From: Plutella xylostella
Lineage: Eukaryota; Arthropoda; Insecta; Lepidoptera; Plutellidae
Assembly: GCF_932276165.1 (NCBI RefSeq)
Contig: NC_063987.1
Location: 124,001-188,000 of the forward strand
Reading direction: 5' to 3'
Length of the DNA stretch: 64,000 nt
Positions 1 to 9,709 of the stretch are shown here, piece after piece; position 1 is the first letter of the stretch, and each line of letters starts with the position of its first letter. Both the position numbers and the translations under genes were made by a program. The notes under the pieces are model-generated. The model was not told the origin of the DNA and made no database searches. It saw nothing but the letters and a program-made list of their open reading frames with translations.

Positions 1-2
1 CA

Positions 3-1265
3 ATTTCCACAGCAGATTACATTTCCACCACTAATGATAGTTGGTATAAAAGTATTTATAACCAATGTTTGAATAACCCTTCTGGTTTTCAAAACTTCCA
101 AATTAAAGACAAACGCCTATTTCGACTTTCCCGAAACAAATGTCACCTCACTTCTGAGTTTGCTTGGAAAGAAGTAGTACCGAACGAATTGCGTCAGCAA
201 GTGATATCCGAAAACCATGCTACACCTACAGCTGGTCACTTGGGGATTCACAAAACCTACCATCGTTTGGCTCTGCACTACTTCTGGCCGGGTATGCACG
301 GTGATATTGTCAAGTTTGTTTCCTCTTGCCCCACCTGCCTTGCTTATAAACTGCCTAACCATACTACCTTGGGTGAGATGGGAAGGCCAAAACAATGCTC
401 TCGTCCTTTCCAGATGATTTCCATCGATTTTGTCGGCCCCCTACCTTCGAGTCGGAAGCAAAATACATACTTGCTAGTGGTAGTATGTTGCTTCTCTAAG
501 TATGTCCTGACGTTTCCAATGCGAAGGGCTACAGCCGATGGAGTCATCAAACACTTAGAGGATTCTGTTTTTCTGGTTCACGGGGTCCCCCAGACCATCT
601 TTTTGGACCACGGCAGCCAATTTATAAGTAAAAACTTGGATTCCTTCTTTAAGAAATATAAAGTCCCTAATGTTTATTTTACGCCAAGGTACACTCCTCA
701 AGTGAACACTGTTGAGCGTTACAACAAAACTGTCATGACGTGCGTCTCAACTTTCATTGAGAATGATCATAGGTCATGGGACGCTAACCTACCCAAAATT
801 CAATTCGCCATGAACAATTCTGTAAATGAAGCTACCGGTTACACACCATCATTTCTTGTTCATGGTAGGGAACTCGTCACCTGCGGATCCCACTACCTGG
901 ATTCCGATTTGGGAGACGAAGTATTGTTTTTACCTCGCGATATTTATTGCGAGAATGTTGGTCATCTGGCCGGTATCTTCAATAACGTCCAAGCTTCTCT
1001 TTGGAAAGCGCACATGAAAAATTCGTCTCGTTACAATTTAAGGCGAAGAAATGCCGAATTTCAAGTTAACGACATAGTTTACAAGAGAACGTATTTTCAG
1101 AGTGACAAAGACCAACATTTCAGCAAGAAATTAGCCCCCAAATTTTTAAAATGTCGAGTCACTGCAAAGAAATCTCCTCTAGTTTATCAATTGCAGGACA
1201 TGACTGGCAAGGACCTTGGTGCTTGGCATATTAAGGACCTGAAGCTAGTTAATTATGCACAGTAG
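3..1265 (+). CDS. Ty3/gypsy-type retrotransposon pol, integrase end (5'-partial)
   Basis: The frame is open from the window edge, so reverse transcriptase and RNase H must lie to the left. What remains is integrase. It has an HHCC zinc-binding segment near the start (HLGIHKTYHRL, then CPTC). A DDE catalytic core follows, with the first Asp in ISIDFVGP, the second in FLDHGSQF, and the Glu in NTVERYNK. The C-terminal tail has no obvious chromodomain. The protein integrates the element's cDNA into the host genome. The frame ends at TAG 1263-1265 with no internal stop, so this copy is not badly decayed. The Ty3/gypsy type is inferred from the integrase motifs; the clade (possibly Osvaldo-like) cannot be fixed from this fragment. 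Confidence 0.85.
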   Translation: MSTADYISTTNDSWYKSIYNQCLNNPSGFQNFQIKDKRLFRLSRNKCHLTSEFAWKEVVPNELRQQVISENHATPTAGHLGIHKTYHRLALHYFWPGMHGDIVKFVSSCPTCLAYKLPNHTTLGEMGRPKQCSRPFQMISIDFVGPLPSSRKQNTYLLVVVCCFSKYVLTFPMRRATADGVIKHLEDSVFLVHGVPQTIFLDHGSQFISKNLDSFFKKYKVPNVYFTPRYTPQVNTVERYNKTVMTCVSTFIENDHRSWDANLPKIQFAMNNSVNEATGYTPSFLVHGRELVTCGSHYLDSDLGDEVLFLPRDIYCENVGHLAGIFNNVQASLWKAHMKNSSRYNLRRRNAEFQVNDIVYKRTYFQSDKDQHFSKKLAPKFLKCRVTAKKSPLVYQLQDMTGKDLGAWHIKDLKLVNYAQ

Positions 1266-1289
1266 TCAAAATTTTTTCCCCCTCATTAA

Positions 1290-2360
1290 AACAGTTACCC
1301 TTTAATTTTTATGTCTTATCAAAGACATCTGCTTAAGTCAACAGATTTTTATATCAGTTGCCTTTTTTATGTAAGGACGCCTTATTATTTTAAATTATAT
1401 TTAATAAGGTTATTTTGAAAGGTGAAGTATGACAGAATTTGAAAGTGAAGTATATTTTTTTTAAGGTAGTATCTTTGATAGGAGCATTAGTTTAGCTGCG
1501 GATTTTTTCTATCAGTAGGCAAAATCCTACCTAATATAAATTTAATTTAGTAAGACAGTAGTAGTTACGTACCTAAATAAAACATTTATTTAGTTACATA
1601 TTCGATATTTACTAACTTATCGATACTAACTATCGACGTTTCGATAAACGCTTAAAATCGACACTAACTACAACACTGGCCCTTTTGTTTTGGAACCTGC
1701 CTAGTTGCGTATCCCCTCTCGACCCTCCGGCTCGCCTGCCCCGCCATCAGCGGTCGGCGGCCAGCGCTCCTTCCATTCCACCTCAGACCGCGGGACGCCG
1801 AGTGCGTGTCTCTCTAACCAGCGCGCATTTCCACTTTGCTCCGCTCTGAACGGACGTCTTATCGCTGCATAATATATAATAACTTATGTTAGTTATTCAT
1901 TCTTAAAGTCTAAATTCAGTGTGTGAATCTTCCCCACTTTCGGGGTCCAAGGTCCACGCTTACGTCCACGGTACGGCTTACCGGCTCCACGGTACGGTTT
2001 ACCGACTCCGCGGTTCACCTACGTGGCTTCTACGGCTCGCCCTCTACGTGCTGGTTCGGCAACCCCCTACCTTCGTGTTGCTGACCACGCCGCGCAGCCG
2101 AGCTACACGCCACGCGCACGCAACGGCCACGTGACCTGCCTGCCTACCTACCTGGGCACTGGAGAAGAGGACTTCCACGCCGGTCGCGTTATCGGGATTC
2201 CACGCCGATACTCTTCGACTCAGGGGAGTCCCTATCCGTGCCAACTGAAAACTGACTGATCGTGTAGTGTAGGCCTAACCCACACTTGACCTCTTTAATA
2301 AATTTGTGTCAAGCTGAACCCTGGCTTTCTCATTTCTTCTCTCCTCTTAGTTAGCCATTT
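1290..2360 (+). repeat. Putative 3' LTR and 3' UTR of the left-edge retrotransposon
   Basis: This stretch follows the integrase stop and holds no gene. An AT-rich first part gives way near 1680 to a GC-rich part with many C-rich runs. An AATAAA at about 2298 is followed by a pyrimidine-rich tail ending near 'ttagttagcca' at about 2355. That order of promoter-like DNA, poly(A) signal and CA end is what a long LTR would show. The partner LTR lies outside the window, so neither boundary can be proved. Short open frames at 1919-2259 look like chance frames in GC-rich LTR sequence. Confidence 0.5.
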
Positions 2361-2762
2361 TTTATAAGCGCGACAAAGTATAGTAATATGAAGCTACAGA
2401 TTAAAAGATTCAAAACATAGATGCATTTTTGAGACTTAACCTTGAAGCTTACTTCCTTCCCGATTACGTAATTGCGTCAATGGCATAAGAAGGCGGGAGT
2501 CGGAAGAAGAGCGCGCGTCAAGTTCAAGTTAAATTTGCGTATAATAAAAATGCAATTGTTAGGAACTTCCAGTAATGTTCAGTCGCGTCATATTGCATAA
2601 AGTAGAAGCCACACCTTGGAAGAACTTACAGAAACTAACACTGCTGCTATTGTGGTGGCCATTTTAACTATTGATAAAGCAACAGATGGTCGAAAAATTC
2701 AGATAGATTTGCTTGCGCATTTGCAACACACACCACGCCGACCCCCTGTAGCCACGGAGGCA

Positions 2763-2839
2763 GGTGACTGTGCATGTCTCACCGGCAGTGACCTCACAAG
2801 GTAGGTGACTGGTGTGCATGTCTCACCGGCAGTGACCTC
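2763..2839. repeat. Tandem duplication over the Arp10 exon 4 splice donor
   Basis: Copy A (2763-2795) and copy B (2804-2839) share 'ggtgact' followed by 'tgtgcatgtctcaccggcag' and 'tgacctc'. On the minus strand each copy carries the end of Arp10 exon 4 and its GGTGAGAC donor, so two near-identical donors lie about 45 bp apart. Confidence 0.75.
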
Positions 2840-5164
2840 GGCCTCGCGATAGCCGATATCCACGACGAGCGCGCAGGGGACGCCCAGCGTCAGCGCCGCC
2901 AGCCGCGCCGCGTCCGCCCACACCACGCCGCCCACCTGCACATGTGGGGCGGGAGATTACGAGTATATACTTTCTCTAATGAATGTATATATTACATATA
3001 TACTCATTCTACACTGTAATACTATTTGTAGTGCCTACCATTGAATTATAAAGGAAGAGCTTGTTATCTAACGCACAGGTGATGAGCCTAGTTTAGGTAA
3101 CAATGTAAATTATTTATTTAATTGTTCAACTTATGTATACTATACATATTTTTTGTCAATAAAGTATATTCATTCATATTCATTCATTCATTCATTCATT
3201 CGTATACAAGGACAAGGAAGCTTATACAATAAAACAATGACTTTAATATAAAGGTATTTTAGGTCTTAGGTAAACCACAATTTTCTGACATGTGAAAAGT
3301 CTTGTATACAAAAACCAAAAAGCAATAACTTTCAGCCAACCTGAACAGGGAACTAATCTATGTCTAAGTGGAACTGGGTTGGAACTACAATGCTGCTACA
3401 GTTCCATAAAGTTACTTGACTTTATATGAGATGAAGTATGCATTTGTATAGAAAGTATTTTCAAGCTTTCTGTGGGTTTGATATCAGCAAGATCATTATC
3501 CAAAGACCTCCAAAACCCTCTCATAACATAGTCAAAAACAATGAATGCAATAAATGTCCTAATGAATTTCACAAATCCTTTTCCTGTATCTAGACACGCG
3601 GTCAATTCAAATTCAAATGGTTTAATCGACGTAAAATTTTACAATTATTTGTCGATAGTCATCTACCACCATTTCACAAAGGCCCCGTCATTGAGAAGGA
3701 AAGAAATGGCGAAAGAAACTCCTCGAGCATCTTTTCAACTTTTTCCTTATAATCTATTATAATTTTTACTTATATCTAGTACCTACAATTTTACTTAAGT
3801 ACCTATATCCATTTCATTTTTTCAATAGCCTTAGCTGAGGTGGACAAGACCACGCGTTTTTGTCGTTTAAATAATCATTTATACTATAGTAAGCTTTACT
3901 ACATAATGTAGCTTTAACATAATTCTTAAATTTTTGCTCAGTAAGGTTTATTGCTTCATTTGATAATTTATTATAAATATATTATAGGTAGGTATTATAC
4001 GGTAGCTTTTCCTTTGTATAAAACCTACTCTACATGTGCAATTCGGTTTTCTGAGTGTGCCAGCGACAACTGCACAATGCAATAGGTGGTACAAAATAAT
4101 TTTCTTCACACTTTCGTAATCCCAAATAATCAATGAATTATAATAATATATCAATTTGGATTCAATAGTTAATATGCATTGCAATAACCAATCTCTTGAA
4201 TGTCACTGTAATCTTGTCATACATAGTCCGTACCTCATAATGCTCGAACAGCACCTTGGCGAGCGTGTCCCGGAACAGCGTGGGGCTCAGCAGCGACTCC
4301 ACCACCACCACGCGCCGCTCCTTCGGGTTCACCAGCACGTGCCTGCAACACCACATGACAGACAAAGGTCACTTTACATTTGAATGTGACAAGTGCTAGT
4401 TAAGGTTTTGTATTTGTCAGCTGTTTATCTTTGAAAATGATACCCTATGATGAGTCTGCAATTGACAAAAGCTGGATGTAGACCTCAGTGAAGGCAGGCC
4501 ACAGGCTACAATATAATAACACTACTATAAAGTTTTATAGCCCTAGTATGATACAGCTTTAAGTTTTACTGTGTGTGTTTTGGTATGAGGGTGATGGGTG
4601 ATTGTTTTAACAAACTTTGGTGTGGCATAATGGTTTCATAATAATTTAAACATAACTAACCTGAAGTACAGCAGGTGCAGCATGTGCACGAGGTTCTCGT
4701 ACAGCTCCTCCGCGGTGGAGTAGTCCAGCACGCACTTCATGCGGCGCTCGGCGGCGCTCCAGAACTGCGAGCGCACGATGCAGCGCGGCGCCGGCTCCCC
4801 CGTGAACCCGAACCTGCAGGGGACATGGTGAACATCACCACCCGTTACTGCACCACTGAATACAAGCTGCATTCAGAAGGGCTAGCACGGGGCGCTCGCT
4901 GTTGAGGCTGCGCGATGTGAAAGAGCGCGATGCTAAACTTTTGTCACGTCTTAATTGCGCCCCGTGCTAGCCCTTCAGTGGATTATGTTTGTCACAGGGA
5001 AACTGTAGATTAACATGATAGGCACGTCTATGAAAGTACACTGGCCTTATAGGATAGTTAAATATGAAAATATTATACACTTACTTTGTGTACTCGGATC
5101 CTAAATCCAAAACCACAGCTTGCTTTTCTTGTATGAGGGCTATGCCCTCGTATAAGGGCATCAT
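2827..5164 (-). CDS. Arp10: Actin-related protein 10 (dynactin pointed-end subunit), first four coding exons
   Basis: Arp10/ACTR10 caps the pointed end of the dynactin Arp1 filament and helps link dynein to cargo. Minus-strand exons are 5085-5164, 4661-4813, 4234-4342 and 2827-2935, all joined by GT-AG introns with matching phase. The start is ATG-ATG (5164), giving MMPLYEGIALIQEK. Family motifs follow: VVLDLGSEYTKFGFTGEP in the first actin-fold strands (exons 1-2), NPKERRVVVVES and TLFRDTLAKVLFEH (exon 3), then the second phosphate loop-like LVVDIGYRE (exon 4). About 150 residues are visible; the family is roughly 400, so at least half is missing to the left. Intron 3 (2936-4233) is AT-rich with a CATT microsatellite. 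The end of exon 4 is the least certain boundary because the donor is duplicated. I cannot tell whether the gene is complete beyond the window or cut by the retrotransposon. Confidence 0.85.
3171..3203. repeat. CATT microsatellite
   Basis: About seven CATT units lie in Arp10 intron 3, just after a plus-strand AATAAA at about 3158. The block 3030-3170 may be the tail of an old retroposon, but no coding remnant is visible. Confidence 0.8.
4876..4978. mobile_element. Tiny inverted-repeat element (MITE-like)
   Basis: The sequence begins 'agaagggctagcacggggcgc' and ends with its complement 'gcgccccgtgctagcccttc', arms of about 20 bp around a core of about 60 bp. It sits in Arp10 intron 1. No protein is encoded. 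Such a short foldback is typical of non-autonomous DNA transposons, but no target-site duplication is clear. Confidence 0.6.
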
Positions 5165-5762
5165 TTTGAACTAACACTATACCGCTTTTTTAGGTAGTCG
5201 CAATTATAATTTTTATGTTGTTTAGCGGTAGAAAATAATAAAATTAACTACAAAATTTCAAAACAAAATCTTGAACAAATTTTTGACTTGCTTGCCGTCG
5301 GTCGCCGTCACCGATGACATCACATCACATCACATCACGTCAGTCTGTATTCTGGGCGCAAAACGTCAAAAAATCGGTGGATCGGTGCTCTGTGTGTCAT
5401 AGTTCTCGTCATGGAGGATGAAAAAAATTAAACTCTGATCATGGATGATATCTATAGCCTTATGATATGGAATCATGGGATCATGCGGAGGAAAATTAGT
5501 TTTTTACACCTATGGAAGAACTTCGCGATGGAACTCATGAAACGAAATCACATTACTTCTATAAAAATGACCCTCCTCGAGCCCTCCTCTTTCCTTATCG
5601 TTCGTTCTTTCATTAAAAGTAAAAATGTCATTATGCTGTCACTCAACACTGTCAAAAGTCTCACGCAAATGCATTCCCATTGTCAAAAAGTCCAAAAAAA
5701 CATTAATTCGTAAAATAAAAGTGCTCGTTTTGAAGATATAAAGAAGTGAAAAACAATACACA
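5165..5762. promoter_or_regulatory. Shared upstream region of Arp10 (minus) and Sgt (plus)
   Basis: The two start codons face away from each other across 598 bp, so both promoters should lie here. The block contains an ATCAC microsatellite (about 5317-5338) and no clear TATA box. An open frame at 5441-5713 (plus) matches nothing I know and probably reflects 5'-UTR or promoter sequence. Confidence 0.6.
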
Positions 5763-6635
5763 ATGTCGGATTTGAAAATTGTGGCCGCAAGTATAGTAAA
5801 CTTTCTGAAACAGCAACTGGACAGCAACAACCTGAGCGCGGACTCGCGCGAGAGTGTGGAGGTCGGCGTGCAGTGCATCGAGACGGCGTTCGAGGTGAGC
5901 CCCGAGGACGCGGCGCGCGGCCTGGACCTGGTGCGGCTGGTGCGCGAGCACCTCGGCAAGACGCAGGCGCCGCCCGAGACGCGCGCCGTGGCCGAGGCGC
6001 TCAAGAACGAGGGCAACGAGCTCATGAAGGCGGAGCGGCACCGCGAGGCGCTGGACAAGTACAGCAAGGCCATCGAGCTGGACCCGCGCAACGCCGTGTA
6101 CTTCTGCAACCGCGCCGCCGCCAACTTCAAGCTGGGCGAGCACGAGACGGCGGTGGCGGACTGCACGGCGGCGCTGGCGCTGCAGCCGGACTACGGCAAG
6201 GCGCACGGGCGGCTCGGGCTGGCGCTCACGGCGCTGGACCGCCACCGCGAGGCCCGCGCCGCCTACGCGCGCGCCGCGCAGCTCGAGCCCGACAACGAGT
6301 CCTACCGCACCAACCTGCGCCTGGCCGAGGAGAAGCTGGCGCAGGGCGGGGGCGCCGCGCCGCTGGACCTGGGCGGCCTGCTGCAGAACCCCGCGCTGCT
6401 CAACATGGCCACGGAGATGCTCGCCGACCCCAACATGCAGAACCTGATCTCGGGGCTGATGACGACGACGGCGCCGGCGGGCGGCGCGGCGCCGGGCGCG
6501 GGCGGCGGCATGAACGCGCTGCTGGAGGCGGGGCAGGCGCTGGCGCAACACATGCAGGCGGCCAACCCCGACCTGGTCGAGCAGCTGCGGCGCCAGGTGG
6601 GCCCGCGCCCGCCCGGCCCCGGCAACCCGCAGTAG
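5763..6635 (+). CDS. Sgt: Small glutamine-rich TPR co-chaperone (SGT/SGTA), intronless
   Basis: The 290-aa product resembles SGTA (about 310 aa in mammals). SGTA binds Hsc70/Hsp90 through its TPRs and passes tail-anchored membrane proteins between BAG6 and the GET pathway in the cytosol. Residues 1-65 form the N-terminal dimerisation domain (MSDLKIVAASIVNFLKQQL). Residues 80-185 hold three TPRs (ALKNEGNELMKAERHREAL, NAVYFCNRAAANFKLGEHE, GKAHGRLGLALTALDRHRE). The conserved NPALLNMATEML and DPNMQNLISGLM helices follow, then a Gly/Ala/Gln-rich tail. The ATG at 5763 begins the recognisable domain. The gene is a single uninterrupted exon with very GC-rich codon use. A hAT-like element starts 103 bp after the stop, so it may lie in the 3' UTR. 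Confidence 0.93.
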   Translation: MSDLKIVAASIVNFLKQQLDSNNLSADSRESVEVGVQCIETAFEVSPEDAARGLDLVRLVREHLGKTQAPPETRAVAEALKNEGNELMKAERHREALDKYSKAIELDPRNAVYFCNRAAANFKLGEHETAVADCTAALALQPDYGKAHGRLGLALTALDRHREARAAYARAAQLEPDNESYRTNLRLAEEKLAQGGGAAPLDLGGLLQNPALLNMATEMLADPNMQNLISGLMTTTAPAGGAAPGAGGGMNALLEAGQALAQHMQAANPDLVEQLRRQVGPRPPGPGNPQ

Positions 6636-6737
6636 ACCCCCGCCTCGGACGTAGCCACACGGCATGGATACAGGGTGCAACTCCATGCAGGCCTTTTGTT
6701 TTTAATTTAAATAATTTATGAATCACAATATTTTGTT

Positions 6738-7325
6738 TAGTGTTGCCCAAATTCAGTCTTGGTCTTGCAGTCTTGGTCTTGTTCTTGCGTTTTTGCAAGA
6801 CCAAGACCAAGAACAAGACCGCCTATTTTTAGCAAGACCAAGACCAAGACCTGACCGTGCAAGACTTGAGCAAGAACAAGACATAGCCTGCAAGACTCTT
6901 GCGTCTTGCAGCTAGGACTTAGCGCTATTTTACTGAGTAGTTAGGTGTAACAGTTCAGTGTATAGGTAGGTACGCTTAGGAATTCTATGGGACGCAAAAA
7001 ACTGTATTAAAGAATATGAAAAACTGGACCTATGCGCATTACGACTAATACCATAAACATAGCGAATAAAAATATCTATTAAAATCAAAAAGTAAACTTT
7101 AATAAATAGTAATAGACTAATAGGTAATTGCAAGACTTGCAAGACTCTTGCTGCAAGACCAAGACCAAGACCAAGACTGAGAGCGCAAGACCAAGACCAA
7201 GACCAAGACCAAGACCAGGTGTATTGGCGCAAGACCAAGACCAAGACCAAGACCGGGTGTATTGGCGCAAGACCAAGACCAAGACTGGCTAAGTCTCGTC
7301 TTGTTCTTGCATTTGGGCAACACTA
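6738..7325. mobile_element. hAT-like non-autonomous element with CAAGAC hexamer arrays
   Basis: The ends are 15-bp inverted repeats (TAGTGTTGCCCAAAT). The flanks carry a perfect 8-bp target-site duplication, ATTTTGTT (6730-6737 and 7326-7333). Short TAGTG-type ends and an 8-bp duplication point to the hAT superfamily. The interior has no transposase. It holds blocks of the hexamer CAAGAC or its complement GTCTTG at both ends: 6757-6910 (both orientations, forming a hairpin) and 7128-7308 (one orientation). About 200 bp of AT-rich DNA separates them. Minus-strand open frames here (SWSWSW and similar) are products of the hexamer and not genes. Confidence 0.85.
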
Positions 7326-7333
7326 ATTTTGTT

Positions 7334-9709
7334 GCAATCAGTAGAAGAGATGTATCTTCGTCCTGTATATATCGCCTTTTAGGTTAGGACCGATTCTGCC
7401 AATTTACCCTTGAAATATGCAGCTGTCTGCATATTTGGTTAATAATTTTGTTTAAAGCATTTATGGTTCTATACTTACTTGTAGTTGTTCATGACACATT
7501 CACTAGTGTGAAGTGATAGTCGAGGGGGGGAGAGTGGAGAGTGTAAGGTTGTTAAGAGGACTGTGGTCAGACATCACTTATCTCTACTAACATGTACCAA
7601 AATATGTGTTGAGGTAATGGTAGTTTTAACTCTTTAAAATAAAAATATTCCTAGCTAAGAAATGAAATTTGGATTTGTTAAATAAATTTATGGAAATATC
7701 ATTATCACTTTTCTTACAAAATTTTCCCCAACTCAAAAATACCTGATCTCTTACTTAAATTTTTAATCTTATAGGTTTTAAATAAAACAAGATCCATGCA
7801 TTCTTAACTATTTATTACACTCTATGTATAATTTATTATATCATTACATTTACATTTCTTTATGTACACACAGTAGCAAATGTAAAAACTTCCAACAATC
7901 GCCTGCCGCCAGCTACGGAACAGGGATATAAATCCAATCCAAAATCTAAGCATATAAAAATCTGTATTTACAAAAACTCTTTCATCACAAGATAAGAACA
8001 TTCATGTGTGGTTTTATTATAAAGGTTTGATAACTTGCCATTGGAATATAAATATAGAAATCTAACATGTTTACATATCGTTATGTAGCTGCTGCGAAAG
8101 TACAGCTCCCAACAAAGGCACTGCTTGATATTTTTATAAATGCAAAAAGCCGAAAAGCTTGTGTATGTAGTTACCTATGTAATAGTACATTACATATGAT
8201 GTACTCTTTTTTTTATAGTAGGTATAAATAATTCATCTTCATGCAACAATCATATTTTTAATAGTAAATTTCGATAAATAAATAGCTAAGTACGAAATCT
8301 AAAAATTTAAAAAGCCAACACAGTCAATTCTATGTTCCATGATATTATTTGTATAAAATGCGTTTGTTACAAATGTACTAGATTCTCTAATAGGAACAAA
8401 CTTATGTTTTGAAAAGTAAGAATTAGTAAATTAATAAAACAGTCCAGCTAGATTATAATCACATAAAATTTTGATACTTTGAAATTTTGATCTCAATTCC
8501 AAATAAAATAAAAAGATTTATTTTAGAGCACCAGAAAATATAACACCAAAATAAGTTAATTAAGTAGGTAAGGACCTAGATATAATACATTATTATAGAT
8601 GCAGCTTACCAATTACTTTTGAAACAATCTTTAGAACTAATAAATACATCCCTCAAACAATAAATATAGGTGTGTACCTACACTCGTGGAACAAATATTA
8701 TGCAATTCTCAACTAATTTCTAATAAAATATTTAGTAAAGCTATTGTAGGCCTGAAATATTCGTGCGGAACCACTTGTGAAGCCACGGTGTCGTCTGCAG
8801 TCACAGCCTGCTATAGATTCATTCATTTTGTAAAATATATCGCATATAGGTAAATGCCTACGTACTGTTAATTTAAGGAATTTTCCCACTGCCAAAATGA
8901 TGAAAAATTTGGAATTCAGTCAGTGCCCAGTGCATAGCATATAGCCTCCTTTGTAATATAAAACTATTTCTTCATTACGATACGATGTGAAACAAATGGT
9001 TCTGCGATGTGGAAATAGCCAATAAATTTTCATAAGTATAAATAAATAAATAATGTACGCATCAAATCCATCCCGACAAGAATACATGAAATATTTCCAC
9101 CATCATTATAACCGACTTAGGTACTACCGGTCGATCATTCAGTCGGGCTACCAATAAGTATAAATATGTATGCAAGTAGGTGCGCTATAATATTATGTAA
9201 CTATTCAGTACTGTTTCATCGGCCTTCGGTTCAACCCGACTAAACTATTAGCCGACAGTACCTTTAGTACAGATTTTCATAGTTTCCAAAAACAAAAATA
9301 ATTTACCTTAACTCTCATACCAAGTGGCGCCTCTAGCGGCGACTTTTGTATAAGTAGATATACATAAAAGACTAAGAAAAAAACTCTTTGCAGTGTTTTA
9401 TGTATAGGCACTGTCGGTAAGGTAAATTAATTTCGTTTTTGCCAGTTACTAGTCGTACAAAAAGCTATCCTTCGCTCCTGGGTGGAAGTTTTGTAACCAA
9501 CGAACGAGAATTGTCACGCAACAGGTACGGATAATCCGACTACACAGAGTCATGCTTAACGCAGCTGTTTTGTTTTTCCTACAATTCGAAGCGCTGCGCT
9601 AACCACGACCCTATCTCATTTTATCAAGCGCACCGATTACATGGCAGCTCTCGTCCCATTTCTTTAGACCCCCCTGAACTCTCAGTTCCTCCCCCCTCGC
9701 CCCAACCCC
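7334..9709. other. Sgt-Past1 interval, mostly Past1 3' UTR
   Basis: AT-rich and without a convincing coding frame. A minus-strand AATAAA (plus 'tttatt' at 7809) is a plausible Past1 poly(A) signal, which would make about 7790-9709 the 3' UTR. A small inverted-repeat block (taatttacctta at about 9300 and taaggtaaatta at about 9420) may be a decayed MITE. Sequence at 9465-9640 is related to the element at 61083-61186. Confidence 0.5.
9465..9640. repeat. Diverged copy of the 61083-61186 repeat family
   Basis: On the minus strand, 9585-9632 reads 'gagatagggtcgtggttagc', close to 'gagatagtgtcgtggttaga' at 61100. Both blocks also contain 'gaacgagaattgtca' and 'gctgcgctaacc'. It sits in the putative Past1 3' UTR. 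Confidence 0.45.

Noticed and set aside
1919..2259. Three overlapping short frames near the left retrotransposon
   Set aside because: They fall within the putative LTR, overlap each other on both strands, and show no motif.
5639..6816. Several long frames antisense or out of frame to Sgt (up to 327 codons)
   Set aside because: Very GC-rich DNA lacks stop codons; these frames are Arg/Ala-rich shadows, while the plus frame encodes a full SGT domain set.
6798..7308. CAAGAC hexamer array looked at first like a CRISPR or coding repeat (SWSWSW frames)
   Set aside because: There are no spacers of constant length, the units are continuous hexamers, and the block lies inside a bounded transposon.
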